DNA of 64,000 nucleotides, from contig CAKAKS010000038.1 in NCBI GenBank assembly GCA_916700875.1, positions 15,683,444-15,747,443 of the forward strand. The letters run 5' to 3'. A program made the position numbers and the translations under genes. Under the pieces are notes generated by a model. The model saw only the letters and a list, made by a program, of their open reading frames with translations. It did not search any database and was not told the DNA's origin. Below are positions 57,216-64,000 of the stretch, piece after piece (position 1 is the stretch's first letter; each line of letters begins with the position of its first letter). This stretch comes from Sebastes aleutianus. Taxonomy: Eukaryota; Chordata; Actinopteri; Perciformes; Sebastidae.

Positions 57216-59090
57216 TCTAGCATTTTTAAATGCATCATTTCAAGTCACAATTGAAATTAAAATGGAATAATCCATTTAATTTTAATTTTCATAATACTTT
57301 ATGCACATTCTCTGGCAATTAAAAAATGCTAAAGCCATTAGACATTTAATTTGGAAGACTAACCCTCCTTTATGTTTGACAAACATTCAAAATGTTAATT
57401 CAAATGTGAAAATGTAAAAGCATTGCGCCCATTGGCAATTACATGTCAATGCTGTAACTGTCACGCTGTTCCCTGACTAAATGAAATGGCAGATGCAAAA
57501 AATTTGAGTTACTACAGACGCTCTCTTCCTCCACGATAAGGAAATACTGAGAGTAATATTATTGATAGTAGGCGTTCACAACAAGCAAAGAGGAAGACAC
57601 ACGCATAAGTAATTCTATTAGAAAGGATGTTATACACTTCATTGGCAACAGAAATACATAATGTTTTAAAGCTTCTTTTAAAAGTAATTGGAGTCCTCAG
57701 GGAGCCTATACCTGCAACTGGGAGCATAAAAACTGATGAGTGGTTCATATCTTTTAAGTGTCTCTAACTTATGGTGGAACAAGGCAAGGCAGGTCAAGGA
57801 ACCTTAAAGTCAGTTCTAGTACAGGAAGCTAATTTGGTGATACCCCTTAACACTCCGACGGCCCGCTGGCGTCTTTCAGAGGTTGTTGCGGGCTGAGTTT
57901 TCAAGCTCGATTTTCAAAGGGGTCCCTTGACCTCTCACCTCAAGACATGTGAATGAAAATATGTTCTATGGGTACCCAGGAGTCTCCCCTTTACAGACAT
58001 GCCCACTTTATGATGACAGTTTGGGGCAAAAACCATGCAGTCTTTTGAATGAAGTATAAATGTTTTATTTTCGCCTGTTCTAAAATGGTGTATTTGAATA
58101 TTTCTGCATACTGGGGTCCCTAAACAGTCTTACAATTGCATTAATTCGGTAACACTGTAAAGCTGAGACTCTTGTGGATCCAATGAGCCCAATTGTATTC
58201 ATGTGTGATGATGTTAATCCCCATGGTAGCCATTTCATTGTAGTTAGACCATTTTTTGAAACTTGACCTCACTGTATAAAATGACATGTGGTGACCTCTA
58301 GGATAATCACAGCCTCATGAAAGTGTACAGCCACAAACTGCAGACCTAGAGCATTCAGAGGATGGATGGCTTTCCTAGCTAGATTGACATAAGGGGGTTT
58401 CTGAGCAGTTTCCAGAACAGAAGTGCTCGCCATCCAATCACCAAAAAATGCAATTCGTGCAGAAATCTTCAAATGTCAAAAGTTTTTTGAAACTAAATCA
58501 CAGCATGACTTTTTCTACGGTGTTCCTCAAGGTCTTTGTGTCTTAATGTGGTATTTTGGAGGGATTATTGATCATTTTTTATCAATTCTTGAATGGTAAA
58601 AAATGGTTAAATTTAGCACCAAATCTGTCACAAATGGCATCATCCCCAAAATTGCTGCAACAACTTATGAGACCGATGACCGGAACAACTTGACACACAG
58701 TGACAAGAGCTGCATCTCAAATTAATCTTCAGGTTCCCAGCTTTCAGATGATGTACACCACTTCTATCTACTGTTTACATTTTATCTACCCCTGAACATC
58801 CCCTGTTCCCCACACCGACCCCTCTAAAAAAAGAGGGCATAATGGTAAGGGGCTAAGGACAGGTGTAATGTGTTTTTTTCTCTTAGTCCATGTTAAAAGT
58901 TTGGCTACAGCATTCTGGTGCAGGAAACAAGATCATGATGAAGTTTCTCCAGGTCTGGTTTTGATTAATAGTAGGTGTTTTAGAGACAAAGTACAGATAG
59001 CTGACCTCATGTTATCTAAATGAAAATGGACCAGGCTTTACAGAACCTGGACAAAAGTAAAAAAACAACTCTCACTTCACTCTGTTGCAG
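57216..59090. other. nobox intron 1, last part
   Basis: Contains a minus-strand fragment of the TAGGGCTGTCAA family at about 57880-58040 (GGGTCCCTTGACCTCTCACC, AGTCTCCCCTTTACAGACAT). 58140-58800 may be an older dispersed repeat that I could not name. Confidence 0.5.
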
Positions 59091-59833
59091 ACTGTCCAAG
59101 CCTTCTGTGTGAGGAACTGGAGGATTTGGATACAAAGGACGACCAAGGGAGGAGGAGGAGGAGGAGGAGGAGGAGGAAAGGAGAGGAGGAAGTGTTTAAT
59201 CAGAGGGAGGATGAAGAGGCAGGAGAGGAAACAGACCGAGAAGACAAAGAGGGGGAGGAGGTTAAAGAAAAGAGAGTTGTGTCAGAAAATGAAGTGATGG
59301 CAACAGAGGGAGAAGAGGAGGAGCAGGTGAAGCCAGAGAGTAGGCCGAGAGCGGAGGAGGCACAGGAGGTGATGGATGAGAACAACAAGGAAATAATCGC
59401 TGATAAGCAAGAAGACAAAGAAACAAAAAGTCTAGAAGAGAGAGACGAGAAGAAAAAGAGTAAGAAGAGGCGAGGTAAGAAGCAGAGTGAGAGAGTGAGA
59501 AGCAGGAGAAGTTTAAAAGATGTTGGTGAGCGGTTTGAGGAGGAACAGGAGAGTCGGATACAGGAGTTGTCAGCGATGAGCTCGGAGGAAAGCTCGGCTC
59601 TGTCGGAGCCTCCCATTGGACTGATGAACAGCTGCGACCTGTCTGATCCCGTCTACCTAGGATGTGGGGGGACAGGGCTGTATTGCCCTCCAGTTCCTCT
59701 TCCCCTGCTGTACTCCTCACAGCCTCCGGTCCCAATCCAACCTGCTCCTCCTCAGCTTCCTCACGGGACTAAAAGGCCTCACAGCCCCCTCCTGCCTCAC
59801 AGCCTCCCCCAGCAAGGCCCGCAGCCCCTCGAG
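59091..59833 (+). CDS. nobox: NOBOX-class homeobox gene, exon 2 (charged N-terminal region)
   Basis: 743 bp from a TCTGTTGCAG acceptor to CTCGAG|GTGAGA, residues 13-260 if exon 1 is right. It has a run of nine Arg (residues 33-41, AGG repeat at 59150-59176), then about 140 residues rich in Glu and Lys with basic clusters such as KKKSKKRRGKK that could act as nuclear localisation signals. A Ser/Glu patch (SAMSSEESSALSEPP) and a Pro/Leu-rich end (PPVPLPLLYSSQPPVPIQPA) follow. N-terminal regions of NOBOX proteins are poorly conserved, so recognition depends on the downstream exons joining in frame. Confidence 0.8.
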
Positions 59834-62116
59834 GTGAGAACACACCGTCACTGTTTATCAATCACCCGCTCACTTCATCACACTGGATGAGATGTCAACA
59901 TAGTGAACAACATCGTACCTGAACTTATGTCCTTATTTCTGGAGGACAAACACGTCTATGTCCTAAAACTGCTATAAAAATACTATATATTGATATTATT
60001 TTCCACTTTCACTGAGTTAAATCTTAACCAACATCAGTCCCGATCATAACTACGCTTGTTATACTGGTTATTACAGCAATAACGTTATTATTCCACGTAA
60101 CTTTCATTAACGGTCACTCATTATACTACGTCACTCGCTGCGGCCATCCACAGACTTACAAACGTATTTGTGATACGTCAAAGACGTTATTGAGAATGCA
60201 GTTTAGTTGTGTGGGAACGTAATTCTTAGGAGACAGGGCTTTGTCGTCTGTTGTGGAAAAAAAACCACACAAACATTTTATTATTTTCTGTATACTAAAT
60301 ATATGGAAAATATTAAACCATACAAATTTGAAGCCAGGGCTCTAGATTGAAAGCCTGATATAATAGAATGCATAATTTTATGCTGTAATGGCCGTAGGAT
60401 CAAAAAGTGTGGTTTCAATGGGGACATTTTTGTACTTAAAGGTCTGACTGTATTTTGGTCCAAAATTTGAAAAAAAGAAAAATCCTACCCTTGCCAAAAT
60501 GTATGCCATATGCATAACAGGGATAGTTTAGGTGTTTTGAAGTGAGGCTGTATGAGGTACTTATCCATAGTCAGTGTATTACCTACAGTAGATGGTCGTC
60601 GGCACACCCACCGTTTGGAAAAACAGACAGGAGTTACCGAAATGGGAGCAAAGCAATGTACTGCTGTGGGTGGGGCCAGCAACAAAATGTATTTTAGCCA
60701 CCTAAAAGAAAAGTCAAATCAGTTTAAATGTACGTTATATTTAGAATATTTTCGCCAGTTTATCTCGCCGTGAGAAAGCTATACACTCATCAAAATTGAT
60801 GCAGCAAAACCAGATATCTTCTTTTTCATTCCAAGTGAGGAGCGGGCTACAGCGGTCAGAGGTAAACTCACTTCTGTATAACTCCACACCTCCAGATTTG
60901 TTTCATTTTCAAACTTGTAGTCTTCTACATTTACGAAGTTTATGATGTTCAGTTTTTGGTGACATTGTTGGACATGTATAAATTAAATGATATGTTTATT
61001 ATTGAGGTCATAGTTAAAGGGGTTGTTAGGCTGGACCATATTATATTGAGACATATTTCAAATGTTTTGTCCTCCTTATTTACGTACATGAGGGGTGAAG
61101 AATATTAGAAACAGCTCTGAATATAATACACATATACAGTATATAAAACATGCTTGAATTAACACCTCTATGACGGTATTAAAAAACTGAACATTGTAGA
61201 CATAATGAAATTAGACTTTATGTCAGAACAGTATTGGATCACTTCAAATAGTACCACTGAGTCTATATGTATCACCTTGTGGCAGCTCTTCATTTTACCT
61301 ACAGGATGGTTATATTTAATGTTAAAATGTTCTAACTAAAATCATCCATCCATTCATTCATTTTAGACACATTTCCCCCAAATTCAGCCTGACAGATTGG
61401 AGATCTTTGGAAACTTTGGGATGTTTGCAAGACTTTCAAATAAACTCCTGTGGGTTTGAATAATATTTGGCGGCGAGGTTTAACCTCTTCAGCCCAACAG
61501 ACACGTTTGCATGCTCTAATGAAGATCTCCAGGCTTCTAATAATAACTCATTTGTCATGTATAATTACAGTCTAATATGTATGAAATCATGCACACCTAC
61601 AACCTTCTGCAATATTAATGATGCAGCTGTGAAAAAAGCATCCTGGTTTTAATATTTGACTCAGTGTGTGGTGTAGTGTGAGATCAGTGGGCGAATGAGC
61701 TTCATTGAAGCATTGGAACAAGCACATGCAGAATTTGATAATTTAAAACTGTCAAATCATTTCATTTAACTGTGAAAATATGCAAGGGGAAAATGTATTA
61801 TATTTAGTCATTATTTGCCAGTATGACTGTATCTACTCCATGACATAATCTCTATTTTGTAGGAAGGCTTTGCTCTCCACCTAAAATCATAGATAATTAT
61901 AGGTAAATAAACATAGATAGCGTTGAGCAATAGCAAGACATTTAATTTCCCCTGATTTCAAGCCTCAACTTCACTCTTTACAAAATAAAAGTAAACAGGA
62001 AAGCAAACTTAAACCTTAAAATCACAGCTTGGCCTGTGAGTGCATCATGTTGGATACGTGGTGGATAGAGTCTACCTAACTAATACAGAGAGCACACAAG
62101 TAAAATGTGAGTATAG
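59834..62116. other. nobox intron 2, no feature
   Basis: AT-rich, no simple repeat of note, no coding signal. Confidence 0.55.
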
Positions 62117-62330
62117 TAGAGCTCAAACGATTAGTTGATCGATTGACAGGAAATTAATAGTTTTTCAAACACAACTTCAATGGTCCCATCTCGAAGATTT
62201 GCTGCTTTTTCTTAGATTATGGTAAATCTTTGGGTTTTAGACTGTGCATTTTTCCATATTATTCTGACATTTAATAGACCATACAGATTTAATCGATTAA
62301 TTAAGAAAATAATGTCAGATCAATTGAAAA
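62117..62330. repeat. degraded hAT-like fragment (CGATTAATTAAG)
   Basis: Begins TAGAGCTCAAACGATTAGTT, with ATTTAATCGATTAATTAAGA further in; same family as 25085-25440 but diverged, with no clear target duplication. Confidence 0.6.
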
Positions 62331-62362
62331 TGGAAGAAAAATCATTACTCCATCCTATAGAT

Positions 62363-62983
62363 TAGAGCTGTCACTCGATTAAAAGATTAATTGCATGATT
62401 GTCCATAGTTAATCACAATTAATCACAAATTAATCACATTTTTATCTGTTCAAAATGTACCTTAAAGAGAGATTTGTCAAGTATTTAATACTCTTATCAA
62501 CATGGGAGTGGACAAATATGCTTGCTTTATGCAAATGTATGAATTTATCTATTATTGTAAATCAATTAACAACACAAAACAATGATAAATATTGTCCAGA
62601 AACCCTCACAGGTACTGCATTTAGCATAAAAAAATACACTCAAATCATAACATGGCAAACTCAAGCCCAACAGGCAACAACAGCTGTCAGTGTGTCAGTG
62701 TGCTGACTTGACTATGACTTGACCCAAACTGCATGTGATTATCATAAAGTGGGCATGTCTGTAAAGGGGAGACTCGTGGGTACCCATAGAACCCATTTTC
62801 ATTCACATATCTTGAGGTCAGAGGTCAAGTGACCTATTTGAAAACGGCCATGACAGTTTTTCCTCGCCAAAGTTTAGCGTTTAAGTTTTGAGCGCAAATT
62901 AGCCTTAATGCGTTCAAGAAATTAGTGGCGTTAAAACGAATTTGCGTTAAAAAGTTATTATCGCATTAACTTTGACAGCCCTA
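62363..62983 (+). mobile_element. hAT-like element, TAGGGCTGTCAA family, copy 2
   Basis: Starts TAGAGCTGTCACTCGATTAA and ends TTTGACAGCCCTA; shares GCATGATTGTCCATAGTTAA, GGTACTGCATTTAGCATAAA and CAGTTTTTCCTCGCC with 45931-46617. It lies in nobox intron 2. Confidence 0.85.
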
Positions 62984-63358
62984 GACTCGTATAGATATAT
63001 CAGTGTCACATATGAGCGGTACATAGACAAAACTGGAAATGAATTACTCGGTCTTTGAAGTTGTGAACCAACTTTTATTTCCAGAAAATGATTGTTGCAT
63101 TGCTTTTTGTGGGCTCAAACGTTCAACTGTGCACTTCTCGATGCACCTCAGCAGTGTTTTGGCAGACACACATCCCTGCTAGCTTTTTGTCTTCACCTCA
63201 ATGTTTGACATCCTCCAAACTTGTGTTCAGCTTTAAAGAAATGTGATTATTGACATTTGACAAAAATCATAATTTTAAAGAATATACATGGTAAATCAGA
63301 CAATACTTAACTGCTGAATTTGACTGAGATGAGGTAATATTTGTCTGGTTCATGGCAG

Positions 63359-63521
63359 ATGGAGATAACCCAGGTCTACTCAGCCCGACGCTCCATCCGT
63401 TACAGCAGCAGGGGTCGAGGCCAGGCTCTGAGCTTCCCTCTGATGCCGGGATTAGAGACTGTGGACAGCTGCCTGCTTCCGCCTGCACCGAAGAAGAAAA
63501 CACGGACGCTCTACAGTACTG
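63359..63521 (+). CDS. nobox: NOBOX-class homeobox gene, exon 3 (start of homeodomain)
   Basis: 163 bp after CATGGCAG, joining exon 2 in phase 0 (LE|MEITQVYSARR). The last ten codons, KKKTRTLYST, are homeodomain positions 1-10 with Arg5 and Tyr8. Human NOBOX has KKTRTLYRSDQ at this place. It ends with one base before GTAACC. Confidence 0.9.
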
Positions 63522-63585
63522 GTAACCAAACTGTCAGTTTGTCCAGGTGTGTTGAGATTTGATTATGCAAATAGTTGACCTTCAT

Positions 63586-63630
63586 TGTGTGTGTGTGTGT
63601 GTGTGTGTGTTTGTGTGTGTTTGTGTGCAT
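63586..63630. repeat. (TG)n microsatellite before nobox exon 4
   Basis: Interrupted (TG)n in the 125-bp intron 3, ending 16 bases before the splice acceptor. Confidence 0.95.
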
Positions 63631-63646
63631 GTGCATATGCGTGCAG

Positions 63647-63753
63647 ATCAGTTAGAGCATTTAGAGGCCTTGTTCCAAGAGGACCACTATCCTGACGCAG
63701 AGAAGAGGAAAGTCATCGCTGCTTCAGTTGGTGTCACACCTCAAAGAATTATG
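63647..63753 (+). CDS. nobox: NOBOX-class homeobox gene, exon 4 (helices 1-2 of homeodomain)
   Basis: 107 bp encoding DQLEHLEALFQEDHYPDAEK and on to VGVTPQRIM, homeodomain positions 11-46. Leu16 and Phe20 are in place. FQEDHYPD and VGVTPQRIM are shared with human NOBOX, an oocyte transcription factor needed for follicle growth and activation of oocyte genes. The acceptor lacks a normal pyrimidine tract: a (TG)n microsatellite runs up to it. It ends before GTTAGA. Confidence 0.93.
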
Positions 63754-63981
63754 GTTAGAAATCTCCCTGACTCCTTTACAGTACATTACTTATTTGGGGA
63801 TGTACCTCTGAGAAGAAACAATGATTAGCAAACAGGGAAGTTTTCTCTCCCTGTCTCGGCGTCGACTCCCTTCTTTCACCACCCCTCTCATCCCGTTGCT
63901 TTCCATTTCCTCGCCACCATCCTCAGTCATTTTTCCTAATATCCATTTTATTGTCTCGCTCTGCATGATTCTGTGAACCAG

Positions 63982-64000
63982 GTCTGGTTTCAGAACCGCA
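63982..64000 (+). CDS. nobox: NOBOX-class homeobox gene, exon 5 (start only)
   Basis: After AACCAG the sequence reads V-W-F-Q-N-R, homeodomain positions 47-52 with Trp48, Phe49, Gln50 and Asn51 of the recognition helix; the window ends one base later. The intron between positions 46 and 47 is a position common in paired-like homeobox genes. Confidence 0.9.

Overview
The window looks like a stretch of a ray-finned fish chromosome, most likely a spiny-rayed (percomorph) teleost. The evidence is vertebrate genes with GT-AG introns, very abundant (AC)n/(GT)n microsatellites, and many short non-autonomous DNA transposons and SINE-like fragments of kinds I recognise from teleost genomes. All three genes read left to right.

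Layout. (1) 1-3740: the last four coding exons and the 3' UTR of pumilio 1 (pum1), covering the PUF repeats that read the UGUA core. (2) 3740-6400: repeat-rich intergenic DNA, including a 0.7 kb inverted-repeat element with a perfect internal hairpin. (3) 6690-50390: a complete syndecan-3 gene (sdc3) with five coding exons at 6690, 37050, 41639, 44100 and 47441, predicted product 460 aa. Intron 1 is 30 kb and holds most of the repeats. (4) 50390-55600: intergenic repeats. (5) 55839 to the window end: the 5' part of an oocyte-type homeobox gene of the NOBOX class, with four complete exons and the first 19 bases of a fifth; the homeodomain is split by an intron just before VWFQNR.

The genes are not a pathway. 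pum1 is a cytoplasmic translational repressor, sdc3 a cell-surface heparan-sulfate proteoglycan, and nobox a nuclear oocyte transcription factor. The pum1-sdc3 order and orientation matches the human 1p35 arrangement. nobox next to sdc3 does not match human, where NOBOX is on 7q.

Most interesting: intron 4 of sdc3 contains an unannotated 54-bp, frame-preserving exon-like segment (44682-44735). It has good splice sites, encodes a second syndecan-like transmembrane segment, and matches the normal one at 9 of 18 residues. The sdc3 ectodomain also carries a 97-residue Glu/Arg/Lys-only-like tract that looks like a single alpha helix, with a probable glycosaminoglycan site directly before it. Other leads are a 29-bp-stem hairpin in sdc3 intron 4, a (TG)n acceptor in front of the nobox homeobox exon, a NOBOX-type TAATTG site just upstream of the nobox start, and several nested transposons with readable target-site duplications. 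No CRISPR, rRNA, functional tRNA or intact autonomous transposon was seen.
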